Under the pieces are notes generated by a model, which was not told the DNA's origin, did not search any database, and saw only the letters and a list, made by a program, of their open reading frames with translations. Below, piece after piece: positions 53,469-62,512 of a stretch of DNA of 64,000 bases. This DNA is from Pseudochrobactrum kiredjianiae (GTDB lineage Bacteria > Pseudomonadota > Alphaproteobacteria > Rhizobiales > Rhizobiaceae). The first letter of the stretch is position 1. Every line of letters begins with the position of its first letter. Where the stretch lies: the NCBI RefSeq assembly GCF_030362795.1, contig NZ_JAUCBM010000002.1, positions 310,001 through 374,000 on the forward strand, read 5' to 3'. The translations under genes and the position numbers were made by a program.

Positions 53469-55268
53469 ATGTTCATGTGGAACAAAGATGATCTGAATCC
53501 CGAGCAGGAAGCAGCCATTCTGAAGCCAGGGAGCGTCTTTCTCATCGCTTGCCCGGGCAGCGGGAAAACGCGCACGCTCACCTACAAAATCGCCTATGAG
53601 TTGTCCAGGCTGAAATCGAACAAGCAGTTTGTCGTTGCCATCACTTATACGCACCGTGCCGCCGACGAAATCCACGAGCGCATTGAGAGCCTTGGGGTGG
53701 ATACATCCCGATTATGGATAGGAACGATACATTCGTTCTGTCTTGAATGGATATTGAAACCGTACGGCATCTATCACGAAGCGTTGGATCGAGGCTTCCG
53801 TGTGATCGATCAGCATGAGCGCGAGAAAATCCTGGAGGCATTGTGCAAGCCTTACCAGAAGCCAAAAATAACATTCTGGGATTGTGAGTTTTATTACACC
53901 GAAACTGGATATGTGCTCTCCTGCCCACAAGATTGGAAGCATTCGGGTCTTCACGTCATATTGGGCAAGTATTTTGAGATTCTGCACGAAAGTCGGCAGC
54001 TAGACTTTGAGCTCATTCTTTACTATGCGTACCAACTGATCGCACGTCATCCTGCGATCAGCACTCTTCTGGCACAGTTGTTCTCTTTCGTGCTGATCGA
54101 CGAGTATCAGGACACCAAACGAATTCAGTATTCGATCATCACCGCCATTCTGAAAGCTGGTCAAGGTGCGACCAAGGCCTTTATTGTCGGAGATCCTAAC
54201 CAGGCGATTTATCAATCGCTTGGCGGATATCCGATTGCCTTCGAGGATTTCAAGGCGATGGCCAATATCGATTTGGACGAACTCGAACTGTCGCGGAACT
54301 ACCGTTCTTCTGAGCGCATCATTGAGTACTTCGGAAACTACAACGTTCACAACACACGCATCGAAGCCGCATCCGAGGACAAGGCGTACCCAAGCCTTAT
54401 TTCATTCGACGACACAGTGAGCAAAAATGATCTGGACGCTGAGCTCATCCGGCTCATCCGTTTCAACATTGAGACTATGGGCATCTCACCTCACGAGGTG
54501 TGCATTCTCGCGCCACAGTGGACGCATCTTGCAAGCATGACACGTCGTTTGGTCGCCAGCATGCCGGAGTACTCATTCGATGGCCCCGGTATGGTTCCCT
54601 TTGCACGGGACACAGAGAATTTCTGGTACAGGCTTTCTAAGATTGCACTTACTCAGGCATCGCCGGGAATGTATGTGCGCAGACTGCGGTGGGCCGGGGA
54701 GATTCTGAATGACCTAGAGGCGGCCGGGGCTAGCGTGTCGAAGCTCACGCGGAGGTCCTTGTTGAGGGAGTGCAATGCAATTAAGATCGATGAAACAGAT
54801 GGTCTTACCTACTTGAGCGCATTTTTCGAGCGTCTGTTTGCAAACTTAGCAATCGACTTTCGCCTTTTCACGCTGCTTCAAGAGCATCACGTTGCCTTCT
54901 TCGATAGTTCGCAAGCCCGGGTAAATCGATTGAAGAGTGAAGGTAGCGAATTTATAGGCGATATTGAGACATTCAGGAAGGTATTTCAGCATAGGACTGG
55001 AATCACCATCTCGACGATACACGGCGTCAAGGGAGCCGAGTTCGATGCAGTGATCGCTTATGCATTATTAGAAGATATGGTGCCGCATTTCAATGATCCG
55101 AACGGTCAAGAAAGCGCGATGAAATTGCTGTATGTCATTGGTTCGCGGGCAAGGAAGAACCTGCACCTTGTTTCGGAACGAGGTCGAGTTCGCCAGTATT
55201 CTGGCGAAGAGTATCAAGTAACTCGCAAGCTTGCCTCATGCAGTTTTGGATACGATCAAATTCCATAG
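53469..55268 (+). CDS. GajB-like UvrD/PcrA helicase (Gabija)
   Basis: A 599-aa superfamily 1 helicase. Motif Q/I: LNPEQEAAIL and CPGSGKTRTL (about 28-37); Ia THRAADEI; II FVLIDEYQDTKR (about 203); III IVGDPNQAIYQSLGG; IV ELSRNYRSSERI; V TIHGVKGAEFDAVI (about 520); VI at LLYVIGSRARKNL. In Gabija, GajB senses DNA ends and activates GajA. The start codon follows the gajA stop by 2 bases, so translation is coupled; an in-frame ATG at 53475 is possible. Confidence 0.85.
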   Translation: MFMWNKDDLNPEQEAAILKPGSVFLIACPGSGKTRTLTYKIAYELSRLKSNKQFVVAITYTHRAADEIHERIESLGVDTSRLWIGTIHSFCLEWILKPYGIYHEALDRGFRVIDQHEREKILEALCKPYQKPKITFWDCEFYYTETGYVLSCPQDWKHSGLHVILGKYFEILHESRQLDFELILYYAYQLIARHPAISTLLAQLFSFVLIDEYQDTKRIQYSIITAILKAGQGATKAFIVGDPNQAIYQSLGGYPIAFEDFKAMANIDLDELELSRNYRSSERIIEYFGNYNVHNTRIEAASEDKAYPSLISFDDTVSKNDLDAELIRLIRFNIETMGISPHEVCILAPQWTHLASMTRRLVASMPEYSFDGPGMVPFARDTENFWYRLSKIALTQASPGMYVRRLRWAGEILNDLEAAGASVSKLTRRSLLRECNAIKIDETDGLTYLSAFFERLFANLAIDFRLFTLLQEHHVAFFDSSQARVNRLKSEGSEFIGDIETFRKVFQHRTGITISTIHGVKGAEFDAVIAYALLEDMVPHFNDPNGQESAMKLLYVIGSRARKNLHLVSERGRVRQYSGEEYQVTRKLASCSFGYDQIP

Positions 55269-55556
55269 AAATCACGAGTAGCGCAACCGCGCTCTCTATG
55301 GGATGCCCTACAGCTTTGTTTAGCGTTTGGCTGAATCATCTGCGCGCGGCTCGCTCTGCATGCCCTGCTGTCGCCAGCTCAACATGCAAGCGGAGCGCGC
55401 AGGCCCGGATCACAGTGTCGGGCCGTGGAGGGCTGGCGAATGCCAGTCCCGTCAGGGATGAGCGAATAGCGAACGTGGAGCAGCGCGATCCACAAAGTGG
55501 AGACGCTCAAGGTTCCGTCGCTTACTATTTGGACTACGGCGAGTTGAGTAAAAAAT

Positions 55557-56804
55557 ATGAAAAATATCTTTGAAGAAATCAATGAATTTTCTTCGGAAAA
55601 AATCGCGTTATTCAGCTTTGGGAAATTTTGCTACGTCTTTCTTAATAAAGACCCGATCTTTGTCAAGAAATTGCTTCCCCTCATCCAAACCTCTCTGGCA
55701 AATGAGAGCTTTCAGGCAGACGTAATGCGTGCTTATACGGAGGGCTGCATGAATGAAAAGGCGGCCATTCTGAAAGAATTTGAAGCCAAACGCGACCATC
55801 CAAACGCAGCCAAGTTTTATGGGCCACAGCTTGATCTAGTGGACAAGCGATTGGCTATAAAGACAATCCAGCATTTAATGGACTACTTAAATAATTATCT
55901 CAACGAGTATCCGGGATCGCTAGAAATTCTCAACAATTCCTACAAGCATATCCATGACGAAGATGGTGTTTCGTACATAAAAGAAAATTACGCAAATTAT
56001 CGCATTGGCTGCATTTTTTATTCCAAGCACCAATCAATCATGGGGAGGGCTGAGATGCTGGAGCTAAAATATTCCAAGGTAGTTGAACGTGAGTACGAGA
56101 AAATTGGAATTGACATAAGAAAGGAAGATGCTCAGTTCTCTAAATATAGTCTTGTCAGCCTGAACGAGAATATTCAGATATTCAACGACAAGGATAGTCA
56201 GACAATACGCGATGAACGCATAGGGCGACACTTCTGGATAAAAGTTCCGAGGAAGCTGCTTACCTCTATCGAGGAACTCATTGAAAAAGGAATGCTGTCC
56301 GAAATAGCATTCAGGATTGATTACGTCTCCGATTATGTCCCTGCAATGGAGGAGATGGAGTTTGGCGCTCCGTTGCGATTGAAAATATCTTCCCTTCCTA
56401 GATTGTCAAAGTTCTACTCCACCGATAAATATGAGAACAATCTATGGATTCACCATGACGCAGAGAAGCTAAGTTTGACTTTTGAAGAATTGATGGAGGA
56501 CTTTGAGGTGGCAGGCGACGACGTCGTAACGCAAGTCATCCATCTTGAATACAGTTCAAAAGGCGATGATTTTTTTATAACTCACTTGGATCACGAATTT
56601 ATCGTATATACGTTGGATAGCTATCAAGAAAGATTGAGCAATGCCAACATCAAGGGGCATAGAAAAATAAAGACATTCAAAATAGATAACTCAATGATCC
56701 CGTTTGATATAAATATTAGCGGGGATCTTTTTCTGTTTCAGGTTCTCGATTCGTATTTAAAAAATGATGACTTGATTCGTGAATATTTTGAAAAAATTAA
56801 CTGA
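55557..56804 (+). CDS. Unrecognised protein in the defence island
   Basis: A 415-aa soluble protein with no signal or membrane helix. It is clearly AT-richer than its neighbours and rich in Lys, Asn, Ile and Asp. Helical N-terminal part (about 1-150, with FGKFCYVFLNKDPIFVKKL), a middle part with charged patches, and a beta-rich C-terminal region (about 325-415) with FFITHLDHEFIVYT and KIKTFKIDNSMIPFD as the most motif-like segments. I do not recognise a family, and in particular see neither PD-(D/E)xK nor kinase motifs. It lies 288 bases after gajB and may be a separate defence gene or a Gabija accessory. Confidence 0.7.
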   Translation: MKNIFEEINEFSSEKIALFSFGKFCYVFLNKDPIFVKKLLPLIQTSLANESFQADVMRAYTEGCMNEKAAILKEFEAKRDHPNAAKFYGPQLDLVDKRLAIKTIQHLMDYLNNYLNEYPGSLEILNNSYKHIHDEDGVSYIKENYANYRIGCIFYSKHQSIMGRAEMLELKYSKVVEREYEKIGIDIRKEDAQFSKYSLVSLNENIQIFNDKDSQTIRDERIGRHFWIKVPRKLLTSIEELIEKGMLSEIAFRIDYVSDYVPAMEEMEFGAPLRLKISSLPRLSKFYSTDKYENNLWIHHDAEKLSLTFEELMEDFEVAGDDVVTQVIHLEYSSKGDDFFITHLDHEFIVYTLDSYQERLSNANIKGHRKIKTFKIDNSMIPFDINISGDLFLFQVLDSYLKNDDLIREYFEKIN

Positions 56805-57043
56805 CTTTATAGTTTGAGATATTTAATTAAAACAGCGATCGGCATAGAACATGGCGCTGCTGCCCGCGATAATCATGTGATTGGGCGCTCGCGCCCACTA
56901 GCCCCAGCGCATCCTTGAGCCGCAGGCCAGTTCCTTATCGGCCTATGGCGATTCCACACTAGCATGGAGCCTCGATAGAGCAAGAGATCCGTTGCCACAT
57001 GCTCGTGCTGTGGTTTGGGTGTACGGTTGGACAGATGCTGCTG

Positions 57044-58111
57044 TCAGGACTTCTCGCCAGGCTGCCGCTGCTCGATCTGCAACCGCGCCCGTTCGGTCGC
57101 CTGCTGCAACCGCTCCCCCAGCACCGCACGCGGCGGCAGGGTCGTCAGGTATTCGGCTACGTGGATGCCCGACTTGTCCAGCTCCAGCAACTCGATCTGC
57201 TCTGACTTCTTGCCGGTACAAAGAATGATGCCCAGCGGCGAGGCTTCCTCCGGTTCGCGTTCGTGCTTGTCGAGCCAACGCAAATAAAGCTCCATCTGCC
57301 CCTTGTATGCTGCCTTGAACTCGCCGATCTTCAACTCCACCGCCACCAGCCGCCGCAGCTTGCGGTTATAGAACAGCAGGTCCAGGTGGAAATCCTCGTC
57401 GTCGATCTGGATGCGTTTCTGCCGGGCTAGGAAAGAGAAGCCCGCGCCCAACTCCAGCAAAAAAGACTCCATTTCGCGGATGATCGCGGCTTCCAGGTCG
57501 CCTTCCTGCCAGGTATCGCGCAGGCCCAGGAAGTCGAGGATGTACGGGTCGCGCATGACCAGCGCCGGCGACATGCGCTGCGCATCGCGCATCGCCGCCA
57601 GCTCTTGCGTGATCGTCTCGTCCGGCTTCTTGGACAGCGCCGTGCGCTCGTATAGCATCGAGTCGATGCGCTCGCGTAGCGTCCGCACGCTCCAGCGTTC
57701 GGCGCTGGCCATTTGCACGTAGTAGTCCCGCTGGAGCGGGTCTTTTAGCGGCAGCAGCGCCACGAAATGCGACCAGCTCAATTGTCGTGACAGCGTCACG
57801 ACAATTGGCTCGTCCGAGAAGGTGGCGGCGAACTGCACCATCCGGCGCAGGTTCTTGTCCGCGAAGCTACGTCCGTAGTCGCGGACAAGCTGCGCCGCCA
57901 GGGTCGGCAGGATTTCGTCGCCGTACCCGGCCCGCTGCCCGGCAAGCACTTCCGTATGGATGCGCTGGCCAATGCGCCAGAACAGCAATGTCAGCTCGGC
58001 ATTGACCGCCGAGGCGACGCGCTGGCGCGACGCTTCGATCAGTGCCCGGATGTCGCCCAGCAGCGCGGGCGGCGCTGCTGGCGCTGAGACGGATGCCTTG
58101 CGCCGGGTCAT
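57044..58111 (-). CDS. DUF1016/YhcG-type PD-(D/E)xK nuclease
   Basis: A 355-aa protein: an N-terminal DUF1016 winged-helix-like domain (about 15-165, VNAELTLLFWRIGQRIHTEV, SFADKNLRRMVQFA, LSWSHFVALLPLKDP) and a C-terminal PDDEXK domain (about 200-335: FHLDLLFYNRKLRRLVAVELK with Asp and Glu-x-Lys, KGQMELYLRWLDKH). YhcG-like proteins are thought to act in DNA processing or defence. Its start overlaps the integrase stop by 4 bases, so it is translated with the integrase, which is unusual for a pure cargo gene. Confidence 0.88.
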   Translation of the reverse strand: MTRRKASVSAPAAPPALLGDIRALIEASRQRVASAVNAELTLLFWRIGQRIHTEVLAGQRAGYGDEILPTLAAQLVRDYGRSFADKNLRRMVQFAATFSDEPIVVTLSRQLSWSHFVALLPLKDPLQRDYYVQMASAERWSVRTLRERIDSMLYERTALSKKPDETITQELAAMRDAQRMSPALVMRDPYILDFLGLRDTWQEGDLEAAIIREMESFLLELGAGFSFLARQKRIQIDDEDFHLDLLFYNRKLRRLVAVELKIGEFKAAYKGQMELYLRWLDKHEREPEEASPLGIILCTGKKSEQIELLELDKSGIHVAEYLTTLPPRAVLGERLQQATERARLQIEQRQPGEKS

Positions 58112-59307
58112 GCGGCCACCTCCTTGGCTCCCTGCATCCCGGTGATCGTCTTACGCCGATTCGCCACCAGTTCGGCCGCCTCTCGCACCGGCTTATCCTC
58201 GGTGTGGACGTAGCGCATGAACATGACGACGGTCTTGTGCGCCGTTAGCGCCATGCCGACCTTGACCGGGATGCCCGAATTGGCAATGTCGGTCGCCGAA
58301 CGGTGGCGGATGCCGTGCGTGCCCACGTGCGTAGCGCCAGCCGCCTTGAGCGCACGGCTCCAGCCACCGTAATACTCGCCCGTGGTTAGATGCTTGCCAG
58401 CGTGGCTAGGAGAAGGCAGCACATAGCGGCTACCCTCCTGCCGGGGTGCCGTCGAGAGTAGCCGATAGGCTTCCTCGCTCATGGGCTTAGACATGCCGCC
58501 TGTCTTGCTGTCAGGCCAGACGACGCGCCGGTTCTGCAAGTCAACCCAGTTCCATTCCAGCGCGATGATTTCCGAGCGGCGGCCGGCGAACTCGAACTGC
58601 AGGCGGATTCCCAAAGGGATGACGTAGTTCTCCAGCCCCTCCGACTCGATCTTGTCGAGCTGTCGGAACAGGTTGCCCATTTCTTCGTCGCTGATGAGGT
58701 GAGTCGATTTGCCGGCAGGGAACATCGGGACGTGACGGCAAGGGTTGGTACCGTCGGGCCGATAGCCCCATACCTCGGCCATGTTGAACATCTTGCGCAA
58801 GACGCTGAATACCTTGTTCGCCTCGGTCTGCTTGTACGAAAGCTTTTCCATCAGTCCGGCGATTTCAGGACGCTTCACGTCCTGAACTTTCTTGCGTCCC
58901 AGCAGCGGAATAATGTTGCGATTGATGACAGCCTGATAGCCGGCTTGGGTGCTGAGCTTGTTGCGCTTCTTGGAGTAGTCCTCCATGAACTTCGTGCATA
59001 GCTCCTTGACCGTAGGTGCCTGGCGCGCCTCCGCCTTCTCTGCGGCGGGATCTCCGCCTCGGCGGACTTGGGCCAGCCATTCCTGCGCCAGCGACCGCGC
59101 CTGTTCGACGGTCAGCTCCCCGTACAGTCCTAGCGAGGGCTTGCGGCGCTCGCCAGCGTTCGTCCGGTACTGGAGCATGAACACCTTGCGACCCGCCGGG
59201 GTAATCTTGCACAGGAAGCCGGGGACCAGCGTGTCCCGGAGTTCGACGGCCTCTGCCTGGGGTTGCGCCGCATCGACAGCGGACTTAGTGAGTTTGATCT
59301 TAGCCAT
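58108..59307 (-). CDS. int: Tyrosine recombinase, ICE integrase
   Basis: A 399-aa integrase of the P4/phage type. N-terminal DUF4102-like arm-binding domain (about 5-85, LTKSAVDAAQPQ, GLYGELTVEQARSLA), a SAM-like core-binding domain (about 100-195) and the catalytic domain (about 215-385) with Arg in FAGRRSEIIALEW, HGIRHRSATDI, and the final AHKTVVMFMRYVH carrying the nucleophilic Tyr. GGAG precedes the ATG at 59307; the longer frame to 59337 is not preferred. It lies at the right end of the ICE, 175 bases from attR, the usual layout of Tn4371-family elements. Confidence 0.93.
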   Translation of the reverse strand: MAKIKLTKSAVDAAQPQAEAVELRDTLVPGFLCKITPAGRKVFMLQYRTNAGERRKPSLGLYGELTVEQARSLAQEWLAQVRRGGDPAAEKAEARQAPTVKELCTKFMEDYSKKRNKLSTQAGYQAVINRNIIPLLGRKKVQDVKRPEIAGLMEKLSYKQTEANKVFSVLRKMFNMAEVWGYRPDGTNPCRHVPMFPAGKSTHLISDEEMGNLFRQLDKIESEGLENYVIPLGIRLQFEFAGRRSEIIALEWNWVDLQNRRVVWPDSKTGGMSKPMSEEAYRLLSTAPRQEGSRYVLPSPSHAGKHLTTGEYYGGWSRALKAAGATHVGTHGIRHRSATDIANSGIPVKVGMALTAHKTVVMFMRYVHTEDKPVREAAELVANRRKTITGMQGAKEVAA

Positions 59308-59481
59308 GATGACTCCTTGGAAAGACCTGGATTCCAAGGGCCGGATAGGAGTCAGGCGGTCGGAAGTCAGGTCAGGTTTCGGAAAGCACCGGCATATGTT
59401 GAACTCGCTTAAGTCATTGATAAACCTGCTGTATCGGGCTGTAGCGTAGTCCAGCGAATTTCGGTGCTGGAGTCATGGTGA

Positions 59482-59492
59482 AATAAAAAATG
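59482..59492. other. Right attachment site (direct-repeat copy)
   Basis: AATAAAAAATG, identical to the left copy. It lies outside the integrase gene at the point where GC-rich ICE sequence ends. Joining the outer flanks rebuilds GCGCA-ATAAAAAA-TGCGC, a short palindrome, as the empty site. Confidence 0.75.
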
Positions 59493-59633
59493 CGCCTGAA
59501 CAACTTTCACATTGTGTAAAAATTTGTATTACAGTCCGGCTATTTGTAATTTTTGAGGGCGCACCAATTCACCAAAGAGGATTGGTCAGAGGCATTATGT
59601 CCCCTGTTCCTGATGGCAGAGGACAATGAAGAC

Positions 59634-59987
59634 CTATTTACCGAACAGCATTTTTGTATATTTATCCGAAACAGCGCTGCGTTTGCCGCCGGCTCCAAAA
59701 TAACGGTCTTTTCTGCATAACCGTTCTTTCGTATCGCAAAAAATACCATTGGAAAGTGTGAATTCAGTCGTATCAAACTCGCCCTGGGAGAAGAGTTTTG
59801 TCGCAGCTTTTTTTCCAATATATTTTTCGGTCAGCGTTTTGGAGAGACCTTTATCATCTGCGCATGCGTATTTGTCACAAATAACACCCTGTTTTGGCGA
59901 ATGAACAGCTTCGCGGGATGCCGCATGCGCTGGTAATGCGCTTGCAGCCGATAGTATCAGTAAGGCAAAGGGTAAGTATCGTTTCAT
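59634..59987 (-). CDS. YcgJ-like secreted protein
   Basis: A 117-aa periplasmic protein with a signal peptide (PFALLILSAASALPAHA). The mature part has four Cys (VICDKYACADDKG, IFCDTKERLCRKDR) in the spacing of the YcgJ family and ends YTKMLFGK. The function is unknown. GGAG about 9 bases before the ATG at 59987 decides for this start over the upstream one (60011). Confidence 0.8.
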   Translation of the reverse strand: MKRYLPFALLILSAASALPAHAASREAVHSPKQGVICDKYACADDKGLSKTLTEKYIGKKAATKLFSQGEFDTTEFTLSNGIFCDTKERLCRKDRYFGAGGKRSAVSDKYTKMLFGK

Positions 59988-60237
59988 AATAATTTGCTCC
60001 GTAAGCATCAATGATAAGGATACCTGAGCCGGGAATGCGGCAAAATTTAGTAATACTACTCTAAACTACGATTTTGAAATTGAACAGCAGATGTTAAAAT
60101 TAAGTATATGGGATATTTAAATAATTTAGTCCAATGGCAGGCCGTGTAACAGGTGTGAAATATGGTTTGGACACAATGTGTCAGAAGCTTATTCCCCGCA
60201 ACGATGAAGTTTCGTTACAGGGAATAATCTGTCAATA

Positions 60238-60741
60238 TTATGATGAGCTATCTTCATCTTTTTCAGGCTGAACCAGATAAATCAGCACCAGAATGATTGT
60301 GATGAAGAAGCGGAAGGCATCTGGAACGCCATTCCATTGTTTTGACATCCACATGCCGAACCATTCGCCGCCCACTGACATGAAGGCAACTTGCCATGTC
60401 AAAAAGCCCAGCGTCAGGCTGATAACAGCGAGATTTTTGCTTTTATTAAAGATTTTAGCGCTTTCATTGCGAACGGCTAATAGTTTGAAACCGGCAACCC
60501 AGCAGATAATTGCGGTCAGAGTTTCGAGCGTGATAATTCCGATATAGCCGACATGGTGCAGCCATTCAGCTTCAATCGCACGGTATTTAATCGTGGCATC
60601 AGGGAAAATTGTATCCATCAGGAAGACATGATGAACAAATGCAAAATTAGAGCCGTAATCGGTAATGTTACCAAAGGCGACTAAGGACGCAAATAAGGCA
60701 ATTGCCATTACCATTGAAATTTTTGATAGTCGGATGACCAT
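60238..60741 (-). CDS. DUF2165 membrane protein
   Basis: A 167-aa protein with four predicted membrane helices. Characteristic segments: NITDYGSNFAFVHHVFLMDT and WFGMWMSKQWNGVPDAFRF, shared by DUF2165 small membrane proteins of proteobacteria. AGAAGG lies 8 bases before the ATG at 60741; a GTG three codons upstream lies within that site. No function is known. Confidence 0.85.
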   Translation of the reverse strand: MVIRLSKISMVMAIALFASLVAFGNITDYGSNFAFVHHVFLMDTIFPDATIKYRAIEAEWLHHVGYIGIITLETLTAIICWVAGFKLLAVRNESAKIFNKSKNLAVISLTLGFLTWQVAFMSVGGEWFGMWMSKQWNGVPDAFRFFITIILVLIYLVQPEKDEDSSS

Positions 60742-60962
60742 TTTGTACACCTTCTTTTGGGATGATTTTAAATAAACGCCCGCATGTATGGGGATTTTTC
60801 TAAAGTTCTGATTAAGCCGCTTTCAATATTAAAACAATACTGAGCATTAAAGAACAGCAAAGAATGCAGCGCGATGCTAAAATTAGTCATTTTATAGTCA
60901 AGACATAAATCATGCTGTCGTCAGTAATGTTAAGCATCGCCAGTTTTGTTCTGAAGCGCTGA

Positions 60963-61172
60963 ATTAGAGCGGCTTACGTCCAGATTGGATCATAGCGTTC
61001 GCTCTAGAGCGCCGTGTGCCATACTTGGCACACAAAGGTCGCTCTAACACTTTAAAATTAGAGCATAATTCCTTAAACTGATTCAAGTTTAAGGAATTAT
61101 GCTCTAGGTTCCTTATTTGGTCGCATTGTCATGGGCGTCAAGTTGATCCAACCTGACGGTGAAATGCTCTAG
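60963..61172. repeat. Dispersed palindromic repeat cluster, copy 4
   Basis: The fullest copy of the element. 60972-61004 (TTACGTCCAGATTGGATC...GCTCT), 61004-61058 (exact inverse of 5977-6031), a 21-bp inverted repeat 61059-61079/61086-61106, and a tail TTGGTCGCATTGTCATG...GAAATGCTCTAG to 61172, overlapping the stop of the DUF3137 gene. Bounded by GCTCTAG on both sides of the modules. Confidence 0.75.
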
Positions 61173-62113
61173 TGAAGAGGCCCGTCATACTTGCCGGTAA
61201 GCCCGTCAATGAGGCGCTGGGGTACGGTCAGATCCCACCATAATGCCTGCGTTTCATTCATCAGTGCGGGCATAGGCTTCAGTAGAGAGGCGTTTTTGAA
61301 GGTCTTGGTTTGAATTGGAACCTCAAGATAAAACCACCCTGATTCAAACCGGCCGGAGAATTCAGTTCTCAGCCCATGGCGGGTCATATTCAGCAGACTT
61401 ACCCGAAAGGCCGGACTGAGCAGCTCCTGATAATTCTTGTTATTTTTGACATATGTTTCGAACATTTCGTCGAAATGCTGGTCGCCCGTATAGTAGCGGG
61501 TCTCATCACCGAGAATATGCTGTATGATGCTGGTAATTTGTCCTAAAACGCGGCTGCGCGATCTGATCTCAATACAGCCTGTGAATGAAACAGGGACTGA
61601 GATTTCTGCAACCAGCATGTAAGAGGGTGGGTTCGGAGCGCGTTCATGGTTGATATTTTTAGTAGTAATGGACACTTCGCTCAGGCGATACGAAATTTCC
61701 TGGTACTTTCCATCGCTTTTCCATGTGGTTGACCTTATGTCTTTGGCGGTGAAAGTGGCTTTGAGCCAATCCTCCAGAGTCAGGAGTTCCCATGCATTCT
61801 GGATATTGATCTGCCCGTATCGTGCGCCTATTTCTGGCGCGATACTGCAAATAGCAACACTGCGCCACATCCTGTTGCAGAGCGTCCAGCACAAAGAAGC
61901 TGCCATCAGAGCTGCAGCATAAGAGCCTATAATTGCAATATCGAAAAAGCTTATTTGGAATACCGCAAATGCGATTGAAAATGTAACGACTATGCTTGCG
62001 GATAGAATGATTTTGCGGCGCTGTTCAGCTTTTTTTAAAGCGGCTTCAACACGCTCTCTTCCAAAGGGTGAGGAAAGAGACGCATTGATCTCGTTATCTG
62101 TTTCACTTGGCAT
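61169..62113 (-). CDS. DUF3137 membrane protein
   Basis: A 314-aa protein with two adjacent membrane helices (about 36-72: ILSASIVVTFSIAFAVF, IAIIGSYAAALMAASLCWTL cited in part) and a soluble C-terminal domain (about 90-300) with FSGCIEIRSRSRVLG-type and ETRYYTGDQHFDEMFETYV segments of the DUF3137 family. Function unknown. Its stop codon lies at the edge of the repeat cluster. Confidence 0.78.
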   Translation of the reverse strand: MPSETDNEINASLSSPFGRERVEAALKKAEQRRKIILSASIVVTFSIAFAVFQISFFDIAIIGSYAAALMAASLCWTLCNRMWRSVAICSIAPEIGARYGQINIQNAWELLTLEDWLKATFTAKDIRSTTWKSDGKYQEISYRLSEVSITTKNINHERAPNPPSYMLVAEISVPVSFTGCIEIRSRSRVLGQITSIIQHILGDETRYYTGDQHFDEMFETYVKNNKNYQELLSPAFRVSLLNMTRHGLRTEFSGRFESGWFYLEVPIQTKTFKNASLLKPMPALMNETQALWWDLTVPQRLIDGLTGKYDGPLH

Positions 62114-62421
62114 GCAGCTACTTTGATTTGTTGTCTTATCTGGGCGCTTGAGTTTGTAAGATACAAACGTATGCTATCTCATCATGTCAAGATTTTAGCT
62201 AATAAACGCAGGTGAAATTGCAGAAGGCGGCGTGAGGCCAGTAGTTTAAAGAGAAAACTCAGACTCGCGGCAATTCAAATTACAAAGGAATCATTCGAGG
62301 TCTGTGATTCTTTGCTTTCATGCATTATTCTCACACAAAGCCGTTTCGCATTTTGACTGAAAATGCATTAATTTCACCAAAACTATAAAATTGGTTGTGA
62401 TGAGGATCATCATTGAACAAT
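62114..62421. other. Intergenic, no gene seen
   Basis: AT-rich spacer between the DUF3137 start and the cold-shock terminator. It should include the DUF3137 promoter; nothing else stands out. Confidence 0.5.
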
Positions 62422-62449
62422 AAAAAAGGCCAGACAAATTGTCTGACCC
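62422..62449 (-). terminator. Rho-independent terminator of the cold-shock gene
   Basis: On the minus strand GGTCAGACAATTTGTCTGGCC-like stem (GGTCAGAC/GTCTGGCC) followed by TTTTTTA, 63 bases after the stop codon. Confidence 0.85.
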
Positions 62450-62512
62450 TTTGTTGGTAATTTCTCTCAACCTTACCACAGTTGCCTGCGGAAAGAGAAA
62501 GAAGATACCGAA

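Larger units (their letters stand above)
12978..59492. mobile_element. Integrated Tn4371-family ICE
   Basis: A 46.5-kb element bounded by the direct repeat AATAAAAAATG. It carries the full Tn4371-type backbone: tyrosine integrase at one end, ParB, RepA, ParA, TraF and relaxase in the middle, and traR-traG-trbBCDEJLFGI at the other end. The ICE backbone is visibly much richer in G+C than the chromosome on both sides. Cargo sits at two places: an efflux/lipase block (about 26.2-36.4 kb) and a defence island (about 49.5-57 kb). All backbone modules look intact, so the element could be transfer-proficient. Confidence 0.9.

Noticed and set aside
55557-56804. KwaB (Kiwa) assignment for the unknown gene
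   Set aside because: No KwaA-like membrane gene next to it and I could not match DUF4868 motifs with confidence.
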